Positions 1 to 9,359 of a stretch of DNA of 64,000 nucleotides are shown in pieces; the stretch's first letter is position 1; each line of letters begins with the position of its first letter. The stretch spans positions 1 to 64,000 of the forward strand of contig JAHEAR010000010.1 of NCBI GenBank assembly GCA_024642665.1, in the 5' to 3' direction. The position numbers were made by a program, and so were the translations under genes. The stretch comes from Bacteroidota bacterium (lineage in GTDB: Bacteria > Bacteroidota > Bacteroidia > Chitinophagales > Saprospiraceae). The notes beneath the pieces are model-generated. The model saw only the letters and a list, made by a program, of their open reading frames with translations, was not told the origin of the DNA and made no database searches.

Positions 1-251
1 TAACAGTTAGTTCCAAAATAGCAAATGGCAGCGCAGTGATACGCGTAACGGATAATGGCAACGGTATCCCGCAACAAGTTTTAGATAAAATATTTCAACC
101 GTTCTTCACCACCAAGCCTACCGGACAGGGAACCGGGCTAGGCTTGTCACTGGCATTTGATATTGTTACAAAAGGGCATAGCGGCGAATTGAGGGTCGAG
201 ACAAAAGAAGGAGAAGGAACAACATTCATAATCCAACTTCCTAACCCATAA
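1..251 (+). CDS. Histidine kinase, C-terminal ATPase fragment (gene starts before the window)
   Basis: The frame is open from the first bases of the window to a TAA at 249-251, so this is the 3' end of a longer gene. What remains is the end of a HATPase_c domain: the G1 box (DNGNGIP), the F box (FQPFFTTKP) and the G2 box ([10 protein letters not shown]), which bind ATP. These are almost the same as in the two kinases downstream (299-2461 and 3715-4719), so the gene is a paralogue in a run of related sensor kinases. One oddity is a KGHSG sequence where the siblings have KAHGG. The sensor part is outside the window, so the signal cannot be judged. Confidence 0.85.
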   Translation, partial: TVSSKIANGSAVIRVTDNGNGIPQQVLDKIFQPFFTTKPTGQGTGLGLSLAFDIVTKGHSGELRVETKEGEGTTFIIQLPNP

Positions 252-298
252 GTTAAACCTAAACATCCTGACGAAAAAAAAGACATTAAATAGTTTTC

Positions 299-2461
299 AT
301 GAAACGATATTATCTCATCACCACATTATCTCTCTTTTTCCTGCTGGTGACCACTATGTGCATAGGTCAGGACACAGTCTTCATGATCACTCCTGACCTG
401 TTCAATCAGAGTGGGATTTTTTATCTATCGCCAGATGATGAATGGGAATACAAAAAAGGAAATGACCCGGCCTGGGCAGATCCCGCATATCCTACGAAAG
501 ATTGGAAAAAAATTAAGTTGTCAGATATTAACGCCACCAGAATAGATAAAAATGGTTTTCTGGAAGGTTGGCTACGGCTCAAGATACAACCTGATAGTAC
601 CCTCATCCATCAGAACCTGAGCATTTTATCCTCTGAATGGGCAGCCTCAGATATTTATCTGGATGGCCACCTAATCAACTCTTTTGGAAACACGGGAGCA
701 TACGGAGGTGCTTTTAAAGAACATTTTCCGAAGCAAAATAAAACAGTCCCCATTCATCTGCCAGAGGTGAAAACATATACTATCGCTATTCATTTTGTCT
801 ATCATCCAGTCGGCTTTTTTAAATCATTAAGAAAGGGTAAACATGCTATAATCAACCTTATCGCCATCGCGTCACCAGAATATATTTCAAATATCAACCA
901 AAATATCTTGAATGCGAAAGCACTTATGCTGGGTATCTTTGCATTTGCATTTGTTTTATTCCTGCTTTTCTGGCTGCTATACCTCCAAAACAAAAAAGAA
1001 GATCACCTTCTTTATCTGGCCATCACCGTGACCTGCATATCCGGCGGACCATTGCTATTGTTAATTAATTTACATGGATCAGCTTTGACACAAATACAAA
1101 GCTGGACGTTAGAATACATCTCAGGCATCCTGGTGTTTAGCCTGATCATACTTTTCCCCCTAACGATCGCCAAAATATTTACGAACAAAATTCACCGCCT
1201 GCATTGGCTGTATTCAGGTATCCTGCTTATCCTGACCCTTCTTCAACTAGTGCAAGGCTACACCATAGTTATAGGAGCGATAATCATTTCCTCACTCATC
1301 TCCGTGTATTATGTGATTACCTCCTGGAAAAAGCTGACTGGATCAAAATGGGTGATTGCTGTTGGCTTGCTGGCCTCGATGGCCATCATTATTTCAATTC
1401 CCGTGCTCGTCCTGCTGCAAATGGATTCTTTTTTTAACAAATACGGTCAATTCTTAATGTTAGCCATTTTTCTCGTCTTCCCAATAAGCCTTGTAGTGTA
1501 CATCTCCGTATGGTTTAAGGATACCCTCCTGAAGGTAAAAGAAACGGCCAATCATCTAATTAAAATAACGGAAGAGAAAAAAGAGATTCTCGCTAATCAA
1601 AATATACAACTGGAGCAACAGGTGGCACATCGTACAGCTGAATTGAATGAATCAATGGAACATCTCAAGTCCACGCAAGCCCAACTTATTCAATCAGAGA
1701 AAATGGCCTCTCTCGGAGAACTTACCGCCGGCATTGCACATGAGATTCAAAACCCATTAAATTTTGTCAACAACTTCTCCGATGTTAATACAGAACTTAT
1801 CACCGAACTACATGAGGCCGCAGCGCAAGGTGATTTAAGGGAAGTAATGGCACTCGTAAAAGATATTAAAGAAAATGAGGAGAAGATCATGCATCACGGC
1901 AAACGAGCAGACGCCATTGTAAAAGGTATGCTTCAGCATAGTCGAGCAAGCGGAGGAACCACAGAACCAACAGACATCAATGCACTGGCCGATGAGTATC
2001 TACGACTAGCCTATCATGGTCTTCGGGCCAAAGACAAATCTTTCAACGCGACCATGAGGACTGATTTCGATCCATCTATTGGAAAGGTCAATGTCATCCC
2101 CCAGGATATTGGAAGAGTCATTCTGAATTTGATTACAAATGCTTTTTATGCCGTTTCCGAGAAGAAAAATTCAGGTATCGAAAACTATGATCCTACAGTA
2201 AATGTCAGGACAAAAAATATCGTCTCTTCAGATGGAAAAACTTACTTAGAAATTTCTGTACAAGACAATGGCCATGGAATGCCAAAATCAGTGATGGATA
2301 AAATATTTCAACCCTTTTTTACTACTAAACCTACCGGCCAAGGTACAGGTCTGGGATTATCATTATCTTACGATATTGTTAAAGCACATGGCGGTGAATT
2401 GAAGGTGCAGACTGATGAAGGCAAAGGATCGGTATTCACAATCCGCGTTCTACCTAGCTGA
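299..2461 (+). CDS. 7TM sensor histidine kinase
   Basis: This 720-residue membrane sensor kinase probably phosphorylates one of the response regulators encoded downstream. It has an N-terminal signal peptide (about residues 1-23), a periplasmic domain (about 30-190) resembling a jelly-roll carbohydrate-binding fold, and seven hydrophobic segments between about 207 and 410, the layout of 7TMR-DISM receptors. A cytoplasmic coiled coil (about 420-465) follows, then a HisKA domain with phosphoacceptor His481 in IAHEIQNP. The HATPase domain has an N box (NLITNAFYAV) and the [14 protein letters not shown] and GTGLGLS boxes. ATG at 299 gives the signal peptide and lies 47 bp after the preceding kinase gene. 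The domain order is clear; assigning the periplasmic fold and a sugar-like ligand is inference. Confidence 0.9.
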   Translation: MKRYYLITTLSLFFLLVTTMCIGQDTVFMITPDLFNQSGIFYLSPDDEWEYKKGNDPAWADPAYPTKDWKKIKLSDINATRIDKNGFLEGWLRLKIQPDSTLIHQNLSILSSEWAASDIYLDGHLINSFGNTGAYGGAFKEHFPKQNKTVPIHLPEVKTYTIAIHFVYHPVGFFKSLRKGKHAIINLIAIASPEYISNINQNILNAKALMLGIFAFAFVLFLLFWLLYLQNKKEDHLLYLAITVTCISGGPLLLLINLHGSALTQIQSWTLEYISGILVFSLIILFPLTIAKIFTNKIHRLHWLYSGILLILTLLQLVQGYTIVIGAIIISSLISVYYVITSWKKLTGSKWVIAVGLLASMAIIISIPVLVLLQMDSFFNKYGQFLMLAIFLVFPISLVVYISVWFKDTLLKVKETANHLIKITEEKKEILANQNIQLEQQVAHRTAELNESMEHLKSTQAQLIQSEKMASLGELTAGIAHEIQNPLNFVNNFSDVNTELITELHEAAAQGDLREVMALVKDIKENEEKIMHHGKRADAIVKGMLQHSRASGGTTEPTDINALADEYLRLAYHGLRAKDKSFNATMRTDFDPSIGKVNVIPQDIGRVILNLITNAFYAVSEKKNSGIENYDPTVNVRTKNIVSSDGKTYLEISVQDNGHGMPKSVMDKIFQPFFTTKPTGQGTGLGLSLSYDIVKAHGGELKVQTDEGKGSVFTIRVLPS

Positions 2462-2519
2462 CAAAACAGACCAATCAATGTAAACACACCAATTATATGT
2501 TAATTTAAATCTCCTACTC

Positions 2520-3041
2520 ATGAAATTTACCACACAAGACATTTCATTAATTCTGGTTACAGCCGTAAGCACTGCCATTATTACGGCTGCTGTTGCCTAT
2601 ACACTCTACCCCGATTGCAAGGAGGAAATGATTGTTTACCCGGACAACCCAGTGAGCGAACGTATTTCATGGGAGGAAGCCACAACCGGAAGGAATGAAT
2701 ACCTGAACTTTAAACCCTTACTTGTCAAATATGCTGATCCTACCACCGGAAGTGATCAAATTAGTCGATTAAAAGGCTTCACTTTTGAAGCAGCACATCT
2801 AAAAGAAATTATTAATCAAAATAGCAGCAGTCGCGGAAATCCGGATAAAATCACTTTTTATTTAAGTCAGAATGGCACATTTTCCGACAATTCATCTGGC
2901 ACCACCATTGAATATGGAAATATCAATCTCATTGCTGTAGGTGTGAAAAACAACAGGCAATTAATAGATGATATTTTATCAGGAAGACAGTTATCGGTAT
3001 TTGATAAAGCTGACCCATGCCCGCCAAATTGTCCTGATTAA
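2520..3041 (+). CDS. Uncharacterised membrane-anchored protein in kinase cluster
   Basis: This 173-residue protein has no family that I recognise. A single hydrophobic helix (about residues 9-29) near the N terminus is followed by a polar domain of about 140 residues that would face the periplasm. The helix has no lipobox, so it is probably a membrane anchor rather than a lipoprotein signal. The C terminus ends in a short proline- and cysteine-rich tail (PCPPNCPD) that could bind metal or form a disulfide. The gene lies 58 bp after one kinase and 6 bp before the next membrane protein, so it is probably cotranscribed with them. Its place in the cluster suggests an accessory or sensory role, which is inference from context only. 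Confidence 0.7.
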   Translation: MKFTTQDISLILVTAVSTAIITAAVAYTLYPDCKEEMIVYPDNPVSERISWEEATTGRNEYLNFKPLLVKYADPTTGSDQISRLKGFTFEAAHLKEIINQNSSSRGNPDKITFYLSQNGTFSDNSSGTTIEYGNINLIAVGVKNNRQLIDDILSGRQLSVFDKADPCPPNCPD

Positions 3042-3047
3042 ATTACA

Positions 3048-3710
3048 ATGGGTATCCAAGCTGATGTATTTGATGTTTTTTACTACTGCAGTTTACTGAT
3101 ATCCGCTGCAGCCGGCTGCGCCTATTATAAAAAAACAGACCTACCGTACAAATGGCTTACCACCCTCATGATCCTGACACTCGTCAGCGAACTGATCGCC
3201 AAGTATATCGCCTTTGGCATAGAAATTTCGAATAGTGTTGTGTATCATATTTTCACACCTATTGAATACACCATCTATGTTATCATTTTTATAAACTTTA
3301 TACAAAATAATAAACTGAATATTTTGCTTTGGACTAGCGCGCTTCTTTTGTTGCTGTTTGAAATTGGAAACACTATTTTCTTTCAACCTTTGCAGGAGAC
3401 GAATACAAATACGATGATTGCAGAAAGCACTTTATTAGTTATTTTATCCTTGCGCTTGTTTTTAAAAATAAGAGCGACACCCTCACAACAAAACATCCTG
3501 AAACGCGGAGACTTTTGGTTTGCCAGCGCCGTCCTATGCTATTACGCATTTAATATACTCATTTGGGGTTTTCATAGCATGAAGGTGTACTTACTGGATA
3601 ATCCGCCACAAATCATTTATAATGTGAATATGCTTCTGAGTGGCTTTTTATACATAACTTTCATCACAGCGATCATATTAAATGGTATGCCAAAACATCA
3701 AACACCCTAA
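3048..3710 (+). CDS. Uncharacterised multi-pass membrane protein in kinase cluster
   Basis: This 220-residue integral membrane protein has about seven hydrophobic segments with short loops and no soluble domain. I do not recognise a family. The start at 3048 lies 6 bp after the preceding stop and the stop lies 4 bp before the most likely start of the next kinase, so the genes are tightly packed. The following kinase (3715-4719) has only one membrane helix and no periplasmic domain of its own. This protein may therefore be its sensory partner, supplying the membrane receptor part that the 720-residue kinase carries in one chain. That pairing is a hypothesis from gene order. Confidence 0.75.
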   Translation: MGIQADVFDVFYYCSLLISAAAGCAYYKKTDLPYKWLTTLMILTLVSELIAKYIAFGIEISNSVVYHIFTPIEYTIYVIIFINFIQNNKLNILLWTSALLLLLFEIGNTIFFQPLQETNTNTMIAESTLLVILSLRLFLKIRATPSQQNILKRGDFWFASAVLCYYAFNILIWGFHSMKVYLLDNPPQIIYNVNMLLSGFLYITFITAIILNGMPKHQTP

Positions 3711-3714
3711 ATCC

Positions 3715-4719
3715 ATGGTTTACCTCAACACCATACAATCATCTGATATTATTGTGTTTTTCTTTGCCGGATTGATGACGATCATCCTGCTTTTTGGGTT
3801 TATCCTTTACTTCCTTTTTACCTACAGGCACAAACAAAGGGATTTCAACCTACTCCAGCTGCAAAAGGATGAAATTGACACTCAAAAGCATCTTCTTGAA
3901 AATACTTTAAATGATCTCAAGCTCACCCAAACCCAATTGATCCATTCAGAAAAAATGGCTTCGCTTGGCGAACTAACGGCAGGTATAGCGCATGAGATCC
4001 AAAACCCTCTAAATTTTGTCAATAACTTCTCGGATGTTAACATCGAATTGCTCAATGAAATGATCACCGCCTTAGACAACCAGAATTATTCAGAGATAAA
4101 AATAATGCTCAACGATGTCTTAATGAATGAAACAAAAATTAACGATCACGGCAAAAGAGCTGATGGAATCATCAAAAGCATGCTGCAACATAGCCGAAAA
4201 AGTAGTGGCATCAAAGAACCTATCAATATTAATACACTGGCAGACGAATATATGCGTCTTGCCTATCATGGCTTTCGTGCAAAGGACAAATCATTTAATG
4301 CAAAAACAGAAACTGATTTCGATGATTCCGTAGGTCCTGTCAACGTAGTTCCACAAGATATCGGCCGAGTGATACTGAATCTCATCACCAATGCCTTTTA
4401 TGCCGTTTCAGAAAAGAAAAAATCAACGAGTGAATCTTATGAACCTATAGTAAGCATCAACACCAGGAAGAAAATTGCACCTGGTGGGAAACCTACCGTT
4501 ATACTTTCTGTCCGCGACAATGGAAATGGCATCCCAAAGGAAGCTATCGACAAGATTTTTCAACCCTTTTTTACTACTAAACCTTCCGGACAAGGCACCG
4601 GCCTGGGGTTGTCACTGAGTTACGATATCGTCAAGGCACACGGAGGCGATCTAAAAGTATCTACAAAAGAAGGAGAATATGCAGAATTTATAATTACTTT
4701 ACCAATACAAAACGGATAA
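3715..4719 (+). CDS. Sensor histidine kinase with one membrane helix
   Basis: The protein has 334 residues from ATG 3715; an upstream in-frame ATG at 3682 would add 11 residues but overlap the preceding gene by 29 bp, so 3715 is preferred. One hydrophobic segment (about residues 9-33) is followed by a coiled coil (about 38-70), a HisKA domain with phosphoacceptor His93 in IAHEIQNP, and a complete HATPase domain ([33 protein letters not shown]). From the H box onward it closely matches the kinase at 299-2461, including the segment GFRAKDKSFNA. There is no extracytoplasmic sensor domain, so the input probably comes from the membrane protein encoded just upstream or from the cytoplasm. The response regulator gene starts 6 bp after the stop. 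Confidence 0.88.
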   Translation: MVYLNTIQSSDIIVFFFAGLMTIILLFGFILYFLFTYRHKQRDFNLLQLQKDEIDTQKHLLENTLNDLKLTQTQLIHSEKMASLGELTAGIAHEIQNPLNFVNNFSDVNIELLNEMITALDNQNYSEIKIMLNDVLMNETKINDHGKRADGIIKSMLQHSRKSSGIKEPININTLADEYMRLAYHGFRAKDKSFNAKTETDFDDSVGPVNVVPQDIGRVILNLITNAFYAVSEKKKSTSESYEPIVSINTRKKIAPGGKPTVILSVRDNGNGIPKEAIDKIFQPFFTTKPSGQGTGLGLSLSYDIVKAHGGDLKVSTKEGEYAEFIITLPIQNG

Positions 4720-4725
4720 GACCAA

Positions 4726-5097
4726 ATGAAAGTACTTGTAGTAGATGATGAAAGAGATGTTCAGATTCTCTTTGAACAACGATTTAGAAAAGAAATAAAA
4801 AATAATGACATGCAGTTTGCTTTTGCCTTTTCTGGGGAAGAAGCCCTTGATTACCTTAATATCCATCAGCATGAAGCCGTGCTGATTCTGTCAGATATTA
4901 ATATGCCCGGCATGAGCGGTCTTGAATTACTCGATCGAATCAAGAATAAATTCAAAACACCTCCACCCAAAGTGATGATGATAACGGCCTATGGAGATAA
5001 AGAAAACTTTGAAACCGCCATGCGCCTGGGAGCAGATGACTTCCTCACCAAACCGGTTGAATTTACTGTGCTCAAGGAAAAACTAAAAGCGATTTAA
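4726..5097 (+). CDS. Single-domain response regulator
   Basis: This 123-residue protein is a lone receiver domain with no output domain. The acidic pair Asp7-Asp8, the phosphoacceptor Asp57 in ILSDINMPG, the switch Thr in MMITAYG and the Lys in TKPVEF are all present. CheY-like proteins of this type act by protein-protein contact or as phosphate relays. It lies 6 bp after the kinase gene and 1 bp before the receiver-cyclase gene, so kinase, regulator and cyclase are almost certainly one transcript. It may compete with, or relay to, the receiver of the cyclase downstream; the direction is not visible in the sequence. Confidence 0.9.
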   Translation: MKVLVVDDERDVQILFEQRFRKEIKNNDMQFAFAFSGEEALDYLNIHQHEAVLILSDINMPGMSGLELLDRIKNKFKTPPPKVMMITAYGDKENFETAMRLGADDFLTKPVEFTVLKEKLKAI

Positions 5098-5098
5098 T

Positions 5099-6139
5099 AT
5101 GGCTAAGATTTTAGTGGTGGATGATGAAGTCGATCTGGAAACACTGATTAAACAAAAATTTCGACGAAAGATTCGTGAGCAGCAGTATGAATTCGTTTTT
5201 GCTAATAATGGCATCAGCGCATTAGAACAAGTATCCGCCAATGACGATCTGGATATTATTCTGACCGATATTAATATGCCGGAGATGGACGGGCTCACCC
5301 TGCTGTCTAAACTCAACGAACAAAACTCCCTCCTAAAAACCGTTATTGTCTCGGCTTACGGGGATATGGACAATATTCGTACAGCAATGAATCGTGGAGC
5401 TTTTGATTTTATTACCAAACCGATCAATTTTGAAGATCTTGAACTAACCATCCAAAAGACCCTCGGCTATGTGGCCCAAATGCGCGAAACGGTAAAAGCC
5501 ATTAAGGAGAATAATATTCTGAAAATGTATGTCGATGAGACTGTCCTCAAATTTATGAGCAGCCGGGAATATGAGAAAGCCCTGATTGAAAATGAAATGA
5601 TCCAGGCTACCGTAGCTTTTATTGATATCTGCAGCTTTACCAAAATTAGCGAAAATGCCCCGCCGGATACTGTCATTAAGTTGCTCAATAGCTATTTCGA
5701 TGTCATGGTCAAAGAAATCATCGCTCAGGGCGGTTATGTGGATAAATTTATTGGGGATGCCATCATGGCCGTCTTCAGAGGCGATTTTCACCTGGATCGC
5801 GCCATTGAATCCTGCCTGTCGGTTCGCAAACAAATTGAAGAATTACCGGAATTCCACGAAAATATAGATTTCGTCCCAAAAGTGTCGATTGGCATCAATA
5901 GCGGCGAAATGATTTCAGGAAATATTGGTTCTTCCAGCCTACGGCGACTCGATTACACCGTGATCGGGGACGCAGTCAATACCGCCCAGCGCCTTCAAAC
6001 CATCGCTGCGCCCGGACAAATTGCAATCAGTGGGGCAGCGTTTGACCTCATAAAGGAGTCTTTTCAATGCAAGGAGATTGGCGAGTTTAGTCTTAAAAAC
6101 AAAACAAAACCAGTCCTTGTGTATGAAGTAATGAAATAA
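5099..6139 (+). CDS. Response regulator-adenylate cyclase fusion
   Basis: This 346-residue protein joins a receiver domain (residues 1-120; phosphoacceptor Asp57, Lys in TKPINF) to a class III nucleotide cyclase domain (about 165-346). The cyclase part keeps the first metal Asp in AFIDICSFT, the second in [10 protein letters not shown], and the Asn and Arg that stabilise the transition state in [10 protein letters not shown]. The Lys before FIGD is the residue that usually selects adenine, so ATP to cAMP is the likely reaction. Phosphorylation by the neighbouring kinases would then control cAMP formation. The gene is the last of the cluster. Product identity (cAMP rather than cGMP) follows family rules and was not tested. 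Confidence 0.88.
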   Translation: MAKILVVDDEVDLETLIKQKFRRKIREQQYEFVFANNGISALEQVSANDDLDIILTDINMPEMDGLTLLSKLNEQNSLLKTVIVSAYGDMDNIRTAMNRGAFDFITKPINFEDLELTIQKTLGYVAQMRETVKAIKENNILKMYVDETVLKFMSSREYEKALIENEMIQATVAFIDICSFTKISENAPPDTVIKLLNSYFDVMVKEIIAQGGYVDKFIGDAIMAVFRGDFHLDRAIESCLSVRKQIEELPEFHENIDFVPKVSIGINSGEMISGNIGSSSLRRLDYTVIGDAVNTAQRLQTIAAPGQIAISGAAFDLIKESFQCKEIGEFSLKNKTKPVLVYEVMK

Positions 6140-6289
6140 GGACTACGGACAGGGTCAATTACTCCCTGAATAAGCAATAAATATATCATTATTAAAGTTT
6201 TATATATTATAAATTAAATTAATTTGGATCCATATCGCCCTTCTCACAGTGTTCAATTATTGGGGCGAATGGAAGCATTGAACGCAAAA

Positions 6290-7132
6290 ATGAGACACAT
6301 TCTGCTTGCCGCACTATGTATTTTATTAAATGCTGCACTATCAGCACAGGCTTCCTATGTCCTGAATTCCCATATTCTTTCTGCGCACATTCAGGCAGAC
6401 GTGAGTCCGGGATTTTGTAATGAAGCCAACGGGGAAATTATTATCAACGCCATTGCTTCCGGCAATCTATCCTTTTCTATGGATGGTGAGTTGTTCCAGC
6501 ATGAGAATGTGTTTACCAGATTGCAAACCGGTGCCTACACTATTTATATCCGGAACACTAACCTGCAAACGGATTCGCTGGCTGTAGAGATAAGTAATAT
6601 CGAACCCATCCATATTACAGATATCTCAACTTCGCCTTCCAAATGCGGTGAAAAAACCGGTAAAATCCTGATTGAAACTTCAGGTGGAAAACAACCGGTT
6701 TCCTACATCCTCAACTATGGCTACCCTCAGCAAGCAGAATATTTTGATGAATTAAATGCAGGCACTTACCATCTGCGAGCCATCGATGCAAATGGATGTG
6801 TCACAGATACTTTGTTGACCATCACGCAAACAGGCTGTCCAATTTATATCCCTAATATTTTTTCTCCTAATGGAGACGGCATCAATGATTTTTTTCAGAT
6901 ACAGACAGCAGATGAAAACAATGTATTGATTACACGCTTTCTGATCTTCGATCGCTGGGGAAGCAAAGTGTATGAAAAATATGACCTTCCTATCCACTCT
7001 TCAGATGGCTGGTGGGATGGTACTTACAAACGCTTCACAATGAACAAAGGATACTTTGCATATTTCGTGGAAGTACAATTTGAAAATGGGGACAAAGAAA
7101 CCTTCAGGGGAAATGTTACCTTAATCAAGTAG
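6290..7132 (+). CDS. Small secreted protein with type B T9SS C-terminal domain
   Basis: The protein has 280 residues from ATG 6290. That start gives a clean signal peptide (MRHILLAALCILL, ending at about LSAQA); earlier in-frame starts (TTG 6224, ATG 6269) would put about 7-22 polar residues before it. Two short SprB-like units follow (about residues 30-180), each with the pattern of a Cys, a G-x-Y turn and a final DANGC-like segment. The last 90 residues are a gliding-motility-associated (CHU_C) domain with YIPNIFSPNGDGINDFF and FDRWGSKVY. That domain marks type IX secretion and usually surface attachment. It is a short relative of the four giant proteins at 39449-61114. Its function beyond secretion is unknown. 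Confidence 0.85.
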   Translation: MRHILLAALCILLNAALSAQASYVLNSHILSAHIQADVSPGFCNEANGEIIINAIASGNLSFSMDGELFQHENVFTRLQTGAYTIYIRNTNLQTDSLAVEISNIEPIHITDISTSPSKCGEKTGKILIETSGGKQPVSYILNYGYPQQAEYFDELNAGTYHLRAIDANGCVTDTLLTITQTGCPIYIPNIFSPNGDGINDFFQIQTADENNVLITRFLIFDRWGSKVYEKYDLPIHSSDGWWDGTYKRFTMNKGYFAYFVEVQFENGDKETFRGNVTLIK

Positions 7133-7148
7133 TCGCTGTTACAGACAC

Positions 7149-8381
7149 CTACTGAATCAACTTATTTACCTCTCCTTTAAATTCAATTATTTTTTTGCCT
7201 AGCTGACGCTTTACACCTGGCTTCAGGAGCATGATTTTGTATAAAAGATGAACAGGCACTCTGAAAAAAATACCGGACATCATGACCACCATCCATACCG
7301 GTACAATCCATAAAGGCCATCCGGCGATAAGAATTATCAGGAAGAAAAGTAAAGCGATAATTGGAAATAGCACCATGGCTGCACCCACTGATACAGGTGA
7401 TTGAAAAGTATCCTTTCTGATTTTGGAAAAAATAACATTCCTGGTCATTCGCCATATCCATCCTCCCGAAAGCAGCCAAACACTTTTCAACATAAGAAGC
7501 GCCAATAAACCAAGATGATTTAACCGAAGAATATCCGGAAAATAAACAGCCTCTTTTATTTTGCGCTTCATCAGGAGAGACCGAAATGAATGGATTTGAT
7601 CAAATAACTGAAGATTATTATCCGAATCACTGACAGCCTTTGCAATGATCACCAGATGCTGATGCACCCTACCCGTATCCTTACTTACTAATCCACAGCG
7701 CAGATAGATCGACGCAAGCACATCATAATCTTTTTCATGCCCACGCTCTCCTACTTCGATAATCAATGGACGCATGGCTTCTTCCAGTTGCCCGGTAAAA
7801 TGATCAATTGCCTTTCGATCATCACGTGTAGCATGTTCTGTGACGAAAGCAGGTCCAAACCTTACCACCACATCCGTACCGGGAATACGCGGATCAATAA
7901 AATTGACACCAACCGGAAGAACGTTTAGCTGATCCTCTGCTTTAAGGAATGGTATCGTGCCAAAAGCGAGATGAGCCGTGCCTCGCTGAATAGGCCGCAT
8001 TTTCTTCTCAAGAATGGTCTTCGCTTCCGGAAAAATCAGGACAGCCTCCCCATCTGCCAGTTTTTTATACGTCAGTTCAAAACTCGAAGCATTCTTTCGT
8101 AAATTACCTATGCCATCTTTTTGACGAAATATGGGGATTTGGTTGGTCCAGTTAAAAAGCCATTGAAATTTTGGATTGAACATATCGCCACGCACCAGAA
8201 AGTGTAGCGGTCGCCTGATGACCGTCCCTAGGATACTCGCCTCCATAAACGCACTGGGGTGATTGCTGGCGACGATCAGCGGCCCATCTTCAGGAATATG
8301 TTCCAACCCATAGACAATGGTCCGCCTGAAGTACAACCTGAGGAAAAAAGTAGCCCAACGCTGGATAATCTTATATACCAT
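7149..8381 (-). CDS. PlsC-like acyltransferase with C-terminal membrane segments
   Basis: The protein has 410 residues starting at ATG 8381; a start at 8444 is possible but would run into miaA. Residues about 25-210 form a lysophospholipid acyltransferase domain: the catalytic His41 lies in SNHPSAFMEA, and IFPEAKT replaces the usual FPEG motif. The normal HX4D is altered, with an acidic Glu two residues beyond the usual Asp position. The C-terminal third has two or three hydrophobic segments (about 310-380). The probable reaction is acylation of a glycerol-phosphate or related lipid at the inner membrane, but the changed motifs leave the acceptor open. It is divergent from miaA and has a -7 box at 8412-8419. 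Confidence 0.85.
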   Translation of the reverse strand: MVYKIIQRWATFFLRLYFRRTIVYGLEHIPEDGPLIVASNHPSAFMEASILGTVIRRPLHFLVRGDMFNPKFQWLFNWTNQIPIFRQKDGIGNLRKNASSFELTYKKLADGEAVLIFPEAKTILEKKMRPIQRGTAHLAFGTIPFLKAEDQLNVLPVGVNFIDPRIPGTDVVVRFGPAFVTEHATRDDRKAIDHFTGQLEEAMRPLIIEVGERGHEKDYDVLASIYLRCGLVSKDTGRVHQHLVIIAKAVSDSDNNLQLFDQIHSFRSLLMKRKIKEAVYFPDILRLNHLGLLALLMLKSVWLLSGGWIWRMTRNVIFSKIRKDTFQSPVSVGAAMVLFPIIALLFFLIILIAGWPLWIVPVWMVVMMSGIFFRVPVHLLYKIMLLKPGVKRQLGKKIIEFKGEVNKLIQ

Positions 8382-8411
8382 AAAGAAATACGAACTTTGC
8401 GTATAAGTGAA

Positions 8412-8419
8412 CAAAGATA
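8412..8419 (-). promoter_or_regulatory. Bacteroidota -7 box for the PlsC-like gene
   Basis: Read on the minus strand this is TATCTTTG, a full match to TAnnTTTG. It ends 31 bp before the proposed ATG at 8381 and supports that start over the one at 8444, which would lie upstream of the promoter. It overlaps the start of miaA on the other strand. No clear -33 TTTG is seen. Confidence 0.55.
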
Positions 8420-9336
8420 TGTCAAACAAACTTCTGGTCATCATAGCTGGCCCAACAGGTGTTGGAAAAACAGAAGTCGCTATCCAACTCGCCCAAAAAT
8501 ACCGGTCTGTTATTATTAGTGCTGACTCAAGACAAGTATATAAAGAATTGGCGATTGGTGTCGGCAGGCCCTCCCCGGATCAACTGGCTGCTGTTAAACA
8601 TCATTTTGTAGGACACTTAACCATTCACGAGCCCTACACGGCTTCCCGGTATGCCAAAGAAGTCCATTCTGCACTGGATCGCTTGTTTGCAGATCATGAT
8701 GTTGTTTTTCTGGCAGGAGGTACCGGTCTCTATATTAAAGCCGTCATAGAAGGGTTTGATGATATCCCGGAAGTCCCTGCATCCGTCTTTCAGACATGGC
8801 TTGACCTCTGGAAGAAAGAAGGAACTGAACATCTCTGGAAAAAGCTCAATGGTTTAGATCCGGACTATGCCAAAAAAGTGGATGCTTCAAATCATACACG
8901 ATTGATCAGAGCACTGTCCGTTATAGACGCTACAGGCAAAACGTTTAGTTCATTTCTAAAAGGTAAAAAAGTGCCTCTGTCTTTTAAAGTTCTGCCTATT
9001 GCTCTTGAACTACCTAGAGAGGAGTTGTACGCAAAGATCGACCGGCGAGTGGGTCAAATGATTGAAGACGGTTGGTTAGAAGAGGCCAAAACGCTTTACC
9101 CACAAAGACAACTACAGGCGCTGCAAACGGTCGGTTATAAAGAGCTCTTTTCCTATTTCGATGGAAACCTGTCGATAGCAGAGGCTATCCATGCTATTCA
9201 GCAGGCAACCAGAAGATATGCCAAACGGCAGCGTACCTGGTGGCGGAATCAAGGGAACTGGATAACTATTCACCCGACTGATATTGACCACATCAAAAAT
9301 CTAATCGATCAGAAATTAGATTCCAACCATTCTTGA
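8419..9336 (+). CDS. miaA: tRNA dimethylallyltransferase
   Basis: This 305-residue enzyme transfers a dimethylallyl group to N6 of A37 in tRNAs that read codons starting with U. It has the P-loop GPTGVGKT at residues 11-18, the DSRQVYKEL segment that positions the substrate, and the conserved GGTGLYIKA. The C-terminal part has RTWWRNQ, typical of MiaA. ATG 8419 is preferred to an in-frame GTG at 8407. Length is normal for the family. It is divergent from the PlsC-like gene, and the two start regions overlap. Confidence 0.95.
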   Translation: MSNKLLVIIAGPTGVGKTEVAIQLAQKYRSVIISADSRQVYKELAIGVGRPSPDQLAAVKHHFVGHLTIHEPYTASRYAKEVHSALDRLFADHDVVFLAGGTGLYIKAVIEGFDDIPEVPASVFQTWLDLWKKEGTEHLWKKLNGLDPDYAKKVDASNHTRLIRALSVIDATGKTFSSFLKGKKVPLSFKVLPIALELPREELYAKIDRRVGQMIEDGWLEEAKTLYPQRQLQALQTVGYKELFSYFDGNLSIAEAIHAIQQATRRYAKRQRTWWRNQGNWITIHPTDIDHIKNLIDQKLDSNHS

Positions 9337-9359
9337 ATTCAGGATGGTATTGCTCCTAA

